64,000 bases of DNA from JADJRH01 sp046351455 (GTDB taxonomy: Bacteria > Myxococcota_A > Polyangia > Polyangiales > Polyangiaceae). Below the pieces are notes generated by a model that was given only the letters and a program-made list of their open reading frames with translations, did not search any database and had not been told where the DNA came from. Location of the stretch: contig JAXLYM010000002.1 in NCBI GenBank assembly GCA_046351455.1, positions 1 to 64,000 of the forward strand. Reading direction: 5' to 3'. A program made the translations under genes and the position numbers. Positions within the stretch are counted from its first letter, which is position 1. Each line of letters begins with the position of its first letter. Of the stretch, positions 33,319 through 41,817 are shown piece after piece.

Positions 33319-34578
33319 ATGGCTCAGGATTGCGACGTCCTCATCCTCGGGGGGGGGCCCGGCGGCTCCACGCTTGCCAGCTCGCTCGCCCTCAAGAACC
33401 GGCGCAGCATCGTGCTCGAACGCGAGCGCTTTCCGCGGTTCCATATCGGGGAGTCGCTGCTCCCCTGCTCGTCGGAGGTGTTCCGCAAGATCGGCATCCT
33501 CGACACGCTGGAGCAGCGGTACCTGTGGAAGTACGGCGCGCGCTTCCTGTGCAGCACGACGAAGCGGGTCGCGTCGTACACCTTCGCGGAGGCCTTCAAC
33601 ACGAAGGCGGACCACGCCTACCAGGTGCCGCGCGCGGATTTCGATCACGTGCTCCTGGAGCACGCGAAGCAGCTCGGCGCGGACGTGCGCGAAGAGTGGG
33701 AGGCCGTCGAGGTGATCTTCGAGGGCGACCGCGCCGTCGGCGTGAAGGCGCGCGACCTCAAGAAGCCGGACAAGATCGTGGAGCTGCGGGCGCCGATCGT
33801 GGCGGACGCGACGGGGCGCGACACGCTGCTCGCGTCACGTCAGCGCAAGAAGGCGCGCATCGCTCGGCTCGACAAGAGCGCGTTCTTCACGCACTACCGG
33901 AACACCTTCCGCGAAGAGGGCGAGAAGGAAGGCAACATCCAGATCATCGTGTGGAAGCACGGCTGGTTCTGGTTCATCCCGTTCCGCGGGGACGTGACGA
34001 GCGTGGGCGCGGTCGCTTCGTCGGAGTGGATCAAGGAGCAGAAGGCGCTCGGCGCGAAGGAGCCGGCCGACTTCTTCGAGCGCGCGGTGGCGGACAGCTC
34101 GTGGGCGACGGATTTCCTCGTCGGCGCGGAGCGGCTGCGGACCGTGGGGTCGATCGCGGATTTCTCGTACCGCATCGATCAGCTCACGGGCGACGGGTGG
34201 CTGTTCGTCGGGGACGCGGCGGGGTTTCTGGATCCGCTGTTTTCGTCGGGCGCGCACCTCGCGATCAAGAGCGCGGACCTCGCGGCCTCGGCCATCGACG
34301 AGGCGCTCGCGCGAGGCAACACGTCGCGCGGCGCGTTCCTGGAGTACGAGAAGGCCGTGCGCTACGCGGTGGATCTGTTCCTCGGCGTCGTGCAGGCGTT
34401 CTACAAGGGCGACTTCCAGGAGACGCTGTTCGAGGCGCACCAGCGGCAGACGCTCCGGCGCATCATCACGAGCGTGCTGTCCGGCGACGTGTTCCACGAC
34501 AGCTCCGGCGCGACGCAGCCTCACTGGGCGAGCTTCCTGGTGAAGCAGTATCCGGCCGAGCTGCCCACGTTCGTCTGA
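33319..34578 (+). CDS. FADH2-dependent halogenase-like flavoprotein
   Basis: This 419-residue protein has the single-component FAD layout: GGGPGGST (residues 11-18), LERERFPRFHIGESLLP, and the second motif GWLFVGDAAGFLDPLFSSG. Two features match flavin-dependent halogenases: the WxWxIP motif (GWFWFIP) and a Lys in the LWKYGARF block (Lys71), at the place of the catalytic Lys in variant-B enzymes such as CmlS/CndH. Geranylgeranyl-reductase-like monooxygenases share the fold but usually lack both. ATG 33319 follows a short leader. A strong terminator lies after the stop. It stands alone, with no PKS/NRPS or flavin reductase beside it, so substrate and even halogenation remain inferred. Confidence 0.75.
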   Translation: MAQDCDVLILGGGPGGSTLASSLALKNRRSIVLERERFPRFHIGESLLPCSSEVFRKIGILDTLEQRYLWKYGARFLCSTTKRVASYTFAEAFNTKADHAYQVPRADFDHVLLEHAKQLGADVREEWEAVEVIFEGDRAVGVKARDLKKPDKIVELRAPIVADATGRDTLLASRQRKKARIARLDKSAFFTHYRNTFREEGEKEGNIQIIVWKHGWFWFIPFRGDVTSVGAVASSEWIKEQKALGAKEPADFFERAVADSSWATDFLVGAERLRTVGSIADFSYRIDQLTGDGWLFVGDAAGFLDPLFSSGAHLAIKSADLAASAIDEALARGNTSRGAFLEYEKAVRYAVDLFLGVVQAFYKGDFQETLFEAHQRQTLRRIITSVLSGDVFHDSSGATQPHWASFLVKQYPAELPTFV

Positions 34579-34598
34579 TTTGCGGGCGCACAAAACTC

Positions 34599-34637
34599 AA
34601 ACGGCCGTGCTCCTCGCGGGGCGCGGCCGTTTTCGTT
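34599..34637 (+). terminator. Rho-independent terminator of the halogenase-like gene
   Basis: AAACGGCCGTGC and GCGCGGCCGTTT form a GC-rich stem around TCCTCGCGGG, followed directly by TTTTCGTTTCG. It starts 20 bases after the stop. Confidence 0.8.
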
Positions 34638-34735
34638 TCGATGTCCCTGCTACGGTCTCGACCCCAGACGCAACGAAGCGTGCCGTCCATCCACACCCAC
34701 GCGAGGTTTGGATGGGGGGTCCCGCCGCAGGCGGG

Positions 34736-34759
34736 GGGAAGGGCGAGATCGCCCTTCCC
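34736..34759. terminator. Perfect palindromic hairpin between convergent genes
   Basis: GGGAAGGGCGA and TCGCCCTTCCC are perfect 11-base complements separated by GA. It lies just before the end of the minus-strand small lipoprotein gene and could end transcription from either side, though there is no T run. Confidence 0.5.
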
Positions 34760-34768
34760 ACGAGACAA

Positions 34769-35089
34769 TCACTTGCAGGTGGGGGGGATCGCGGCGACGG
34801 CGGCCTCACAGCCCTGCTTCAGCGCGTCCTTCGCGGCGCCACCCTGAGCGGCGGCGGCCTTCCACGCGTCGCGGGTCTGCTTGAAGCTCTGCTCCGTCGC
34901 GGCCTTCGCGGCGGGGTCCATCTTGCCGAGGCAGGCTTCCATCTTGGTGATGTAGTCGTCACACGCCTGGATGCCGATCTTGTCGCCACCCGCGGCGGCG
35001 CCGCTGCCGCTTGCGCTGCCTTCTTTGCCACCGCAGCCCACCGCAACGAAAGCACCCGCCACCATCAGAGCGATCATCAGCTTGTTCAT
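34769..35089 (-). CDS. Small Cys-containing lipoprotein
   Basis: This 106-residue lipoprotein has a signal peptide with lipobox (MVAGAFVAVGC) and a Gly/Ser-rich spacer (GGKEGSASGSGAAAGG). The mature helical domain contains four spaced Cys: ACDDYITKMEACLGKMD and later KQGCEAAVAAIPPTCK, likely forming two disulphides that pin a helical hairpin. The ATG at 35089 has GGAGG upstream. Similar small four-Cys helical lipoproteins are frequent in myxobacteria without known function. It is monocistronic, flanked by the hairpin at 34736 and by the methyltransferase gene. Confidence 0.82.
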   Translation of the reverse strand: MNKLMIALMVAGAFVAVGCGGKEGSASGSGAAAGGDKIGIQACDDYITKMEACLGKMDPAAKAATEQSFKQTRDAWKAAAAQGGAAKDALKQGCEAAVAAIPPTCK

Positions 35090-35205
35090 TTGCTCAGCCT
35101 CCGAAAAGAATCCGTGTCGTGGCGTCCAACGCCAGGCGCGGCGCATCGTGCCCTTGTTTGATCGATTCACGCAAGGAAAGTGAGAAGCCGACGGCGCGAT
35201 CGCTC

Positions 35206-36534
35206 TCAATGGGATCCGCGCGCAGGTCGCCGAGGGCCGGCAGACTTCGCCGCGCGCGGCTCTTCGTGCGCGGGGCGACGCTCGGGACGGGACGCCGTCT
35301 GCAGCATCACGGCGTGCTCGGCGCGCGGCCTCCCGCGGAACGCGTTGCGCGTCTTGCCGTGAAAATGCGGGCGCTCCTGCGAGGCGATCGCGATCACCTC
35401 GAAGCCCGCGGGCGGCGAGAGATGGAAGAGGGCGTCGTCCGCGTACACGGCCTCCCCGCCGACGACGCTGTCCGCGATCAAGAGCACGGCGAGGCCGCGG
35501 TCCTTGGTGACGCGACGGAGCGAGCGCAGCACCGCTGACAGCTCGGCGTCCCACGTCGCGCGCCCCTCGATCGCCGGCACCTCCGACAGGCGGCTGCGCG
35601 CGCCGATCTCCCGCGATCGGAAGCCGCGATCATCCATGCCGAGCCAGCGCAGGCGCGCCTCGTGGTGCGCGACGTAGTCGTAGACGCCCGCGTACGGAGG
35701 CGACGTGACGGTGAGCGCGACCGCGCCGTCGTCGATGCCTTCGAGCGCGCGCGCGTCGCCCTCTTCGATCCACAAACCGGGCGCGCCCTTCAAATGCGGG
35801 GCGATCTCCGCGAGGCGCGACGCGAGCTCCCGCGACTTGCGCACGAGCAGCTTCGCCACGTAGCCCGCGAAGAGACGGCGCGGCGCCTTCTGATCCGACG
35901 TGTCCGATTGGCGGCGGCTCACCTTCGTGAGGATCGACGACAGCACGAGCCACAGCGCCTCGCGCGCGAACGTCTCCTCGGGCGTGCGCGGGCGGAAGCC
36001 TTCGAGGCCCACGCGCACGCCGTCGAGCTCCAGGAGCACGTGCGGATCGAACAGCGCGACGTCCGCGTCCGGGAGGCGGCGGCTCGCTCCGGCGCGCGCT
36101 TCTCGGCGTGCGTCGGCGGTCGCGGCGATCTTCTCGGCCCACGCCACGAGGGCCTCGCGCTCGGCCTCGGTCGTGGTCGTGGCCTTCAGGCGAGCGAGGC
36201 GCACGGCGAGCGGGTTCGCGTCGACGCCCGCGGCGAAACGGCCCGCGAGGCGCGTCTCCACGAGCACCGTGCCGCTGCCGCAGAACGGATCCAGCACCGC
36301 GTCGAGCGGGCGCGACAACGACTCCACGAGGCGCCGCGCGGTGAGCGGGTGCATGCGCGCCGGGTACGCGTGGAAGCCGTGCACGTGCGCCTGCGCGGCC
36401 TCCTCGTTCTCGATCGAAGGCGGCACGTCCAGCGCCTCCGCGAGCATGCGGCCTGCGTCACGATCGCCTTGGATCCGCGAGGGTCCGCCGACGTGCGAGA
36501 GAGAGCGCCGCTCGCGCTCCTTGGGGGCGCTCAC
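35206..36534 (-). CDS. DNA methyltransferase-like protein (DPFCGSG / SPPY type)
   Basis: This 442-residue protein has an AdoMet motif I, LDPFCGSGTVLVE, and a catalytic motif IV, VTSPPYAGVYDY, the order found in amino-methyltransferases of the N4-cytosine/N6-adenine class and in some tRNA guanine-N2 methyltransferases. HGFHAYPARMHP before motif I recalls the DNA-type proteins. The centre (about 150-290) is charged and helical and could recognise the target. No restriction endonuclease is adjacent, so if it acts on DNA it is an orphan enzyme. The GTG start (36534) overlaps the zinc-ribbon gene stop (GTGA). Its target cannot be decided from sequence. A basic C-terminal tail ends RRPARGSH. Confidence 0.75.
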   Translation of the reverse strand: MSAPKERERRSLSHVGGPSRIQGDRDAGRMLAEALDVPPSIENEEAAQAHVHGFHAYPARMHPLTARRLVESLSRPLDAVLDPFCGSGTVLVETRLAGRFAAGVDANPLAVRLARLKATTTTEAEREALVAWAEKIAATADARREARAGASRRLPDADVALFDPHVLLELDGVRVGLEGFRPRTPEETFAREALWLVLSSILTKVSRRQSDTSDQKAPRRLFAGYVAKLLVRKSRELASRLAEIAPHLKGAPGLWIEEGDARALEGIDDGAVALTVTSPPYAGVYDYVAHHEARLRWLGMDDRGFRSREIGARSRLSEVPAIEGRATWDAELSAVLRSLRRVTKDRGLAVLLIADSVVGGEAVYADDALFHLSPPAGFEVIAIASQERPHFHGKTRNAFRGRPRAEHAVMLQTASRPERRPAHEEPRAAKSAGPRRPARGSH

Positions 36535-37304
36535 TTCTGCGCCTTGCGAGCGCGCTCTTCCTCGGCCATCGCCTCGACCTCGGCGAGCGCCTGCGCCTCT
36601 TCTTCCGCGGTGCCGGACGTGCCCGGATCGCCGAAGCGCAGCTTGGTCTGGTACGCGATCTCCCCGGCCTCGGTGACGTCGGAGCGGATGACGTCGTTCA
36701 CGTCGAGCTGGGCGAGCAGCTCCTCCGCCTGCGCCTCGTCGATCCCCATCGCCTTCGCGAGCTTCTCCGCGTTGAACGGCCCCTTGAGCGAGGCCGCGAC
36801 GTCGGACGCGGCGCGCATCCACGCCTGATCGATCGCCGGCGCGATCTCCTTCGTCTTCTGTCCGGAGCGCCCCACGGCCCACAGCACCATGAAGAGCGCG
36901 GTGCCGGCGAAGAGCGCCCACGTCACGCCGAGCGCCAGGCTGAGCCCGAAGATGAGCTTCCACAGCCCCACGAGCGCCGTGGAGCCGATCCCGATCACCG
37001 TGAACGCCGCGGTGATCGCGCGGTACTTCGCGCGCGCCTTCCGCGCCTCCTCGGCCTTCTTCAGGAACGGCACCTCGCGCTTGCCCTTGCGGAGCTTCGG
37101 GTCCGTGCGCGGGACGCGCGGGCCGCCGCAGAGATCGCAGTGGAACCGAAACTCCTTGTCGGGCGAGCACGTCGTCACCGCGTTGCAGTGCGGGCAGCGC
37201 TCTTCGAGGTTGGCGGCGCCGCAGTGCGGACACTCCGCGGCTTCCGCGGAGATCTCGCGACCGCACGTCCGGCAGCGCGACGAGAACGGCAGCGACGGCG
37301 TCAT
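36531..37304 (-). CDS. Zinc-ribbon membrane protein
   Basis: This 257-residue protein begins with three CxxC knuckles (CRTCGREISAEAAECPHCG, CPHCNAVTTC, CDLCGG), giving two zinc ribbons at about 10-65. A basic segment (DPKLRKGKREVPFLKKAEE) precedes two adjacent hydrophobic helices (about 90-140, VIGIGSTALVGLWKLIFG, TALFMVLWAVG). The remaining acidic helical part ends EAMAEEERARKAQK. It starts at an ATG overlapping the purQ stop (ATGA) and its own stop overlaps the methyltransferase start. No enzyme motif is visible. It may act as a membrane adaptor; the role is unknown. Confidence 0.75.
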   Translation of the reverse strand: MTPSLPFSSRCRTCGREISAEAAECPHCGAANLEERCPHCNAVTTCSPDKEFRFHCDLCGGPRVPRTDPKLRKGKREVPFLKKAEEARKARAKYRAITAAFTVIGIGSTALVGLWKLIFGLSLALGVTWALFAGTALFMVLWAVGRSGQKTKEIAPAIDQAWMRAASDVAASLKGPFNAEKLAKAMGIDEAQAEELLAQLDVNDVIRSDVTEAGEIAYQTKLRFGDPGTSGTAEEEAQALAEVEAMAEEERARKAQK

Positions 37305-37993
37305 GACGCGCGCGCCGATCGAAGCACGGCGTCGAACAGCGCGCGCCCGTCGGCGCCGCCGAGCAGCGGCTCGCTGATGCGCTCCGGGTGCGGCATGAGG
37401 CCGAACACGTTCTTCGAAGGCCCGCCGTAGATGCCCGCGATCGATCCGAGCGAGCCGTTCGGGTTCGCGGCGTCGGTCACGTCGCCGTTCGCGTCGCAGT
37501 ACCGAAGCGCGATCCGCTGCTCGCGCTCCAGCGTCGCGAGCACGTCCGGCGTCGCTTGATAACGGCCGTCGGCGTGCGCGATCGGCAGCCGCATCACGCG
37601 GGGCACGCCGTCGGTGAACGGGCCCGGCGCGGTGGGCGTCACGTAGATATCGCGGCACTCGAAGCGGAGGTGCGTGTTCTGCGTGAGCGCGCCCGGGAGG
37701 AGCCCCGCCTCCGTCAGGATCTGGAACCCGTTGCACACGCCGAGGACGTAGCCGCCGCGCTCGACGTGGCGCCGGATCGCCGCGACGATCGGGCTCACCT
37801 TCGCGATGGCGCCGCAGCGCAGGTAGTCGCCGTACGAGAAGCCGCCGGGGATCGCGACGATCTCGGTGCCGGCGGGCAGCTCGGCGTCGCGATGCCACGC
37901 GACGGAGGTGCGCACCTGCACGACGTCGCGGAGCGTGTGCACCATCTCGGCGTCCGCGTTGGAGCCGGGGAAGACGACGACGGTCGCATGCAT
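37301..37993 (-). CDS. purQ: Phosphoribosylformylglycinamidine synthase subunit I
   Basis: The glutaminase subunit of FGAM synthase, a purine biosynthesis enzyme; it releases ammonia from glutamine for PurL. The 230-residue class I amidotransferase has the nucleophile Cys in YVLGVCNGFQILTEAG and the partner His/Glu in GLMPHPERI. The N-terminus VVVFPGSNADAEM and IPGGFSYGDYLRCGAIA are the PurQ-specific blocks. Separate PurQ implies a small PurL and a PurS subunit; neither is beside it here. Instead it heads an overlapping operon with the zinc-ribbon and methyltransferase genes, an unusual grouping. Confidence 0.96.
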   Translation of the reverse strand: MHATVVVFPGSNADAEMVHTLRDVVQVRTSVAWHRDAELPAGTEIVAIPGGFSYGDYLRCGAIAKVSPIVAAIRRHVERGGYVLGVCNGFQILTEAGLLPGALTQNTHLRFECRDIYVTPTAPGPFTDGVPRVMRLPIAHADGRYQATPDVLATLEREQRIALRYCDANGDVTDAANPNGSLGSIAGIYGGPSKNVFGLMPHPERISEPLLGGADGRALFDAVLRSARAS

Positions 37994-38114
37994 GGCCGGG
38001 CCTCTAGCTCACCCGGCGGAGGGGATCCACGCCTCATCGGCGGAAGGCGCACGACCTTTGGAAAGGCGGACTCCCTTGGCGGAGGGCCGCGCGCCGTGCA
38101 AAGGTGCCCGCCCC

Positions 38115-38768
38115 ATGCGCGGCAAGTCGCGAGGCGCGAAGAAGCTGGCGTTGCCCGATGGCCCGCGTTGGTCGAAGAGGGGCGTGAGCGTCACGGCGAC
38201 GCGCGCGCTCATCATCTACGGCGCGATGGCGGCGATCGCGGTGACGGTGGCGCTCGTGCTGCGCGACGGCCCGGCCTGGGAGCACCCGGCCCCGTGGCTC
38301 CACCTGAAGAAGCCGGCGGGCGTCGCTGCGTCGGCGGCGCTCGGCTTTCTGCTGTCGCTCCTCGCGATCGCGGCGACGCGGATCGTGGTCTCGCGCTTCG
38401 CGTGGGGCCGCCGCCTGCACCGCGACCTCCGCCCGACCGCGCGCGACCTGACGACGGCGCAGATCTTCTTGCTCGCGGGCCTCTCCAGCCTGGGCGAAGA
38501 GCTCTTGTTCCGAGGCGTGCTGACGCCGGCGATCGGCGTCGTGATGAGCGCCGCTTTGTTCGGCCTCGCGCACCAGATGGGCGGTCCGAGCCGGTGGGTG
38601 TGGGTCGGCTGGGCGATCGTCGTCGGCATCGGTTTGGGCGCGGTGTTCGCGGCGACCGGCTCGCTCTTGGGCCCGCTCCTGGCGCACGCGATCACGAACA
38701 CGGTGAACCTCGCCTACCTCCGCGACCACGATCCGCACGACGACGGCGAAGCCGCGGAAGTCCGCTAG
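38115..38768 (+). CDS. CPBP family intramembrane metalloprotease
   Basis: This 217-residue membrane protein belongs to the CAAX-protease/bacteriocin-processing (ABI) family. Its motifs are in order: GEELLFRGVLTPA (EExxxR), FGLAHQMGG (FxxxH), and HAITNTVNLAYL (HxxxN/D), carried on predicted helices in the C-terminal half. About five hydrophobic segments are seen. The N-terminus is basic (MRGKSRGAKKLALPDG). Family members cleave prenylated or other peptides within the membrane or protect against self-made bacteriocins. Its target is unknown. The gene converges with the receiver-DUF4388 gene across a 34-bp hairpin element. Confidence 0.88.
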   Translation: MRGKSRGAKKLALPDGPRWSKRGVSVTATRALIIYGAMAAIAVTVALVLRDGPAWEHPAPWLHLKKPAGVAASAALGFLLSLLAIAATRIVVSRFAWGRRLHRDLRPTARDLTTAQIFLLAGLSSLGEELLFRGVLTPAIGVVMSAALFGLAHQMGGPSRWVWVGWAIVVGIGLGAVFAATGSLLGPLLAHAITNTVNLAYLRDHDPHDDGEAAEVR

Positions 38769-38781
38769 CGCGACGCCCTGT

Positions 38782-38815
38782 CAACGTTGATCAACGTCGC
38801 GGCGCAATCAACGTT
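38782..38815. promoter_or_regulatory. 34-bp ACGTTGATCAACGT element, copy 1 (hairpin between convergent genes)
   Basis: CAACGTTGATCAACGTCGCG is followed by GCGCAATCAACGTT. AACGTTGAT (38783-38791) pairs perfectly with ATCAACGTT (38807-38815), and the left part is itself a palindrome, ACGTTGATCAACGT. A near-identical element lies at 47735-47767, also between convergent stops. Possible bidirectional terminator or protein-binding site. Confidence 0.6.
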
Positions 38816-40253
38816 ACGCCTTCTTCGGCGGGGACGCGCGGTGCGCTCGCGGGCGATCCGGCGGCGGCTTCGTGGTCACCGCGTCGGGCGAGGGCTGCGG
38901 CGGCGACGGGCGCTGCACCTGCACCTGCGGCGGACGCACGCGCACCGGCCGCGGCGGAGGCGGCGCCACGTTTCGCGGCATCGGAGGCGGCACCCCCAGC
39001 GCGCGCGGCGGAGGCGGAGGCGCCGGGAGGTGCTTCGCCGCGGAGGCCGTCGAGTCCGGCGGCGGAACGATCGCGGGCGTCCCTCTCAGCTCGGCGATCG
39101 GCGCGCGCGCGTCCTCCACGAGCACCGTGCCCGTCGGCGGCGTGGGCGTGAGGAGCGCCGCCGTCGCCGCGGTGAACGCGAACGGCGAACGCGGCGTCGG
39201 ACGCGCCGTCTCGATCGCGAGCGCCTGCTCGCTGCCGATGTTGTCGTCGCCGTCGTCGAAGTGGATGCTGATCGCCTCCGGCTCCTCGTACACGCTGATG
39301 GGCCCCTCGACGGCCGCCGCGATCTCCGCCGCGGGGATCTCGTCCGAGCGGCGCGACGGGATGAGATCGAACGCGAGCGACACGGGCGCGGCCTCGCGCA
39401 TCGCGCGCGACGAGGGCGGGCCGGTGTCGTCCGGCCGAGATGGCGGCCCGCCGAACGACGTCGCGACCGAGCTCGCGTCGGACTGCGGAGCGCCGCTCGC
39501 GGCGGCCTCGTCCTCGGCCTTCGCGGCGTCGAGCAGCAGCGCCTGCACCGTGCGGTGGCTCTCCGGCGAGTCGAACGGGGGCAGCGGCGTGAACGAGAAG
39601 CGCCCCACCTTCCACTGGAGCATCACGCGCATCGCCGCGAGCGCGCTCACCCGCGTGCCGCCGATGAGGCCGCCGGTCACGTAGCCGGCGCAGATGTCGA
39701 TCTGCGCGTGCCGCTTCTTGCTGAGCACCTCGAACATGCCGGTGCGCCGCTCCATCCCGAGCACGCTGAGCACCGTGGCGATCGACATCTGGCGCATGTC
39801 GCCCTCGATCGCGTTCGTGTTGTACGCCGGGCCCGGGTTCAGCGAGACCGCGGCGTCGCGCCGCTTCTGGAGCCGCGCGGCCATCTGCACGAGCGCGCTC
39901 ACCTGCGCGACGACCTCCTCGATGCGGAGCGGCTTCGTCATGTAGGCGTCGGCGCCGACGCTGAACCCTTCGAGCCGCGAGGCCGCGTCGTCGTACGGGG
40001 ACAGGAACACGAACGGCGTGACGCTCACGGGCGATGGGTGGGCGCGGATCGCCCGCGCGACCCACGTCCCGTCGTGGTCCGGAAGATCGATCGCGCAGAC
40101 GACGCAATCCGGCTTGATCTCGATGGCGATATCGAGACCGGCCGCTGCGCCCCCGCTGACGACGACCTCGTAGTCGGCCTCCCGGATCGCGGCGGCGAGC
40201 GCGTTCGCTGTCGGCTCATCGTCCTCAAGGATGAGGACGAGGCGGTTCTCCAT
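38814..40253 (-). CDS. Response regulator with DUF4388 and Pro-rich tail
   Basis: This 479-residue protein starts with a receiver domain (1-125): acidic pair LEDDE, phosphorylatable Asp in CVVCAIDLPDHDGTW and Lys in YMTKPL. A DUF4388/PATAN-type domain follows (about 140-225, EGDMRQMSIATVLSVLGMERRTGMFEV in part), a module found in deltaproteobacterial signalling proteins and thought to mediate protein-protein contact. The second half (about 230-479) is low-complexity, rich in Pro/Ala/Ser, with PPPPPRALGVPPPMPRN. No DNA-binding domain exists, so the output is through protein interaction. No histidine kinase is adjacent. Convergent with the CPBP gene. Confidence 0.82.
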   Translation of the reverse strand: MENRLVLILEDDEPTANALAAAIREADYEVVVSGGAAAGLDIAIEIKPDCVVCAIDLPDHDGTWVARAIRAHPSPVSVTPFVFLSPYDDAASRLEGFSVGADAYMTKPLRIEEVVAQVSALVQMAARLQKRRDAAVSLNPGPAYNTNAIEGDMRQMSIATVLSVLGMERRTGMFEVLSKKRHAQIDICAGYVTGGLIGGTRVSALAAMRVMLQWKVGRFSFTPLPPFDSPESHRTVQALLLDAAKAEDEAAASGAPQSDASSVATSFGGPPSRPDDTGPPSSRAMREAAPVSLAFDLIPSRRSDEIPAAEIAAAVEGPISVYEEPEAISIHFDDGDDNIGSEQALAIETARPTPRSPFAFTAATAALLTPTPPTGTVLVEDARAPIAELRGTPAIVPPPDSTASAAKHLPAPPPPPRALGVPPPMPRNVAPPPPRPVRVRPPQVQVQRPSPPQPSPDAVTTKPPPDRPRAHRASPPKKA

Positions 40254-40348
40254 GCGGAGAACGTACCATCACATCCAGGGGCATGGAGCGCCGCCGAAGG
40301 AAACAAGAGGCCTTCGGTGCGGGCCCCCTCCCTTCGCGAATGCAATGA

Positions 40349-40407
40349 GCGATTTGGGAGGGGCGGGCCGCGCGCAGCGAAAGCGAGCACGGACCGGGGG
40401 TGGGCAC
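40349..40407 (+). repeat. Dispersed intergenic repeat, copy 2
   Basis: This copy reads GCGATTTGGGAGGGGCGGGC, CGCGCGCAGCGAAAGCGAGC, then ACGGACCGGGGGTGGGCAC, the plus-strand form of the 4164-4229 repeat. It ends with the 16-base sequence GACCGGGGGTGGGCAC that also ends the 12200-12390 element. It lies just downstream of the HTH-citrate synthase gene stop. Confidence 0.78.
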
Positions 40408-40413
40408 GCAGCC

Positions 40414-41817
40414 TCACTTCGCGACGTAGCGAGCCCTCGGGCGGACGATGAAACCCGCGGCGCGCTGCTCGATCGCGTGCGCCACCCAGCCTGCGGTGCG
40501 GCCGATCGCGAACAAGGCCGCGGAGGCTCCGGGCGGGAGGCCCACGGCGGACGCGACCGCGACGAGGCCCATGTCGATGGTCGGCGGCTCGTGCCCGGCG
40601 GCGCTCATCGCCTTCATCAGCGCGCGGATCGCCGCGAGCTTCTCGTCGTGCGGCGCTGCGGCCGCGGCCGCGTCGAGGAGCGGCGTCGCGCGCGGATCGC
40701 CCTTCTTGTAGAGCGTGTGACCGAAGCCGGGGATCGGCTCGCCGCGGCGCGCGCGCTGCGCCACCACGTCGCCGGGGCGCGGCGCGCGCATCGCTTCGGC
40801 CAGCAGCGCCTCCACGCGATCGCACACGCCGCCGTGCTCGGGGCCGGAGAGCACGCCGAGGCCCGCGCTCACGCACGCGTACAGATCCGCCCGCGCGGAC
40901 GCCGCGACGCGCACCGCGAACGTGGACGGGTTGAGCTCGTGATCGGCGCTCAGCACGAGCGCGCGGTCCACCGCTCGCACGTTCGCGGGCGTCGCGCGCG
41001 CGCCGAAGGCCACGAGCACCGAGCGCGCCACCGTCGTCTCCGCGAGGGCCGAAGCGAAGCGATCGCGATCGCCCGCGAGGCACACGAGCGCCGCCATGCG
41101 CCGGATCAAGCCGCGCGCGAGCGCCGTCTCCCCCGACGACGCGACGAGGAACCGCTCGGCGTCGCGCGCGCCGACCGCCGGCACCGCCACGGCGAGCGCG
41201 GACAGCGGGCCCACCTCCTCCGGGAGCAGCGCCGCGAGCTTCGCGAACGGCACGCCCGGTGACGGCGAAGGCCACGCCGTCTCGCGCGACGCGCGCCGAC
41301 CGTCCGGTTCGCGCGCGCTCCGGTGAGACGCGCCCGCGAGCACGTCTTCGGGGGTCGCCTCGCCCCAGAGCAGCGCCGCCGTGTCCTCGAACGAGACGTC
41401 CGCGCGCACGAGATCGATCACCGGGACGCCTCGGTAAACCGGTCCGCGCTCGTCGATCGTGCTCACCGACGTCTCGAGCACCGGCTCGCCCCAGCGGAGC
41501 GCGCTCGCCGCGACCGGCCCGTGACCGGAGCGCGCGTCGTGCCGCGCCTTGAGCCGCTCCAGATCCGACCGCGCGTAGAGCCGCGCCCTCCCCTCCCCCG
41601 ACGGGACGCTGCGCAGGAGGCCGCGGCTCGCGTACGCGTACAGCGTCTGCGCCTTGATGCCGAGCAGCGACGCAGCCTCACGACCCGTCACGTACGCGCC
41701 CGCATCGACCTCTTTCGCGCGCGCGGTCGCTTTGTCACCGGCGCTTCGGGCACCACGAGATCTCGATGGTTGATTCACGAATCCACGTTGATCAATGTTG
41801 CGCACGACCCCAAACAT
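40414..41817 (-). CDS. Citrate synthase family protein with N-terminal helix-turn-helix
   Basis: Up to 467 residues. Near the N-terminus is a MerR/excisionase-like HTH (YVTGREAASLLGIKAQTLYAYASRGLL, shown in part), then a citrate synthase fold: SADHELNPSTF (His), PGFGHTLYKKGDPRATPLL (His) and TIDMGLVAVASAVGLPPGAS, where the catalytic Asp of the usual NVDFY block is in another context, ending AIGRTAGWVAHAIEQR. The ATG at 41817 begins with 13 codons that run through a palindromic ACGTTGATCAATGTTG; a GTG at 41778 would begin just after it and may be the true start. It may be a DNA-binding, substrate-sensing regulator or an active enzyme. It diverges from a second citrate synthase. Confidence 0.8.
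   Translation of the reverse strand: MFGVVRNIDQRGFVNQPSRSRGARSAGDKATARAKEVDAGAYVTGREAASLLGIKAQTLYAYASRGLLRSVPSGEGRARLYARSDLERLKARHDARSGHGPVAASALRWGEPVLETSVSTIDERGPVYRGVPVIDLVRADVSFEDTAALLWGEATPEDVLAGASHRSAREPDGRRASRETAWPSPSPGVPFAKLAALLPEEVGPLSALAVAVPAVGARDAERFLVASSGETALARGLIRRMAALVCLAGDRDRFASALAETTVARSVLVAFGARATPANVRAVDRALVLSADHELNPSTFAVRVAASARADLYACVSAGLGVLSGPEHGGVCDRVEALLAEAMRAPRPGDVVAQRARRGEPIPGFGHTLYKKGDPRATPLLDAAAAAAPHDEKLAAIRALMKAMSAAGHEPPTIDMGLVAVASAVGLPPGASAALFAIGRTAGWVAHAIEQRAAGFIVRPRARYVAK
41785..41800. promoter_or_regulatory. ACGTTGATCAATGTTG palindrome in front of the HTH-citrate synthase
   Basis: This imperfect palindrome shares ACGTTGATCAA with the two 34-bp elements at 38782 and 47735. 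It lies 7-22 bases upstream of a GTG (41778) that may be the true start, i.e. where a repressor would act. Confidence 0.4.
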
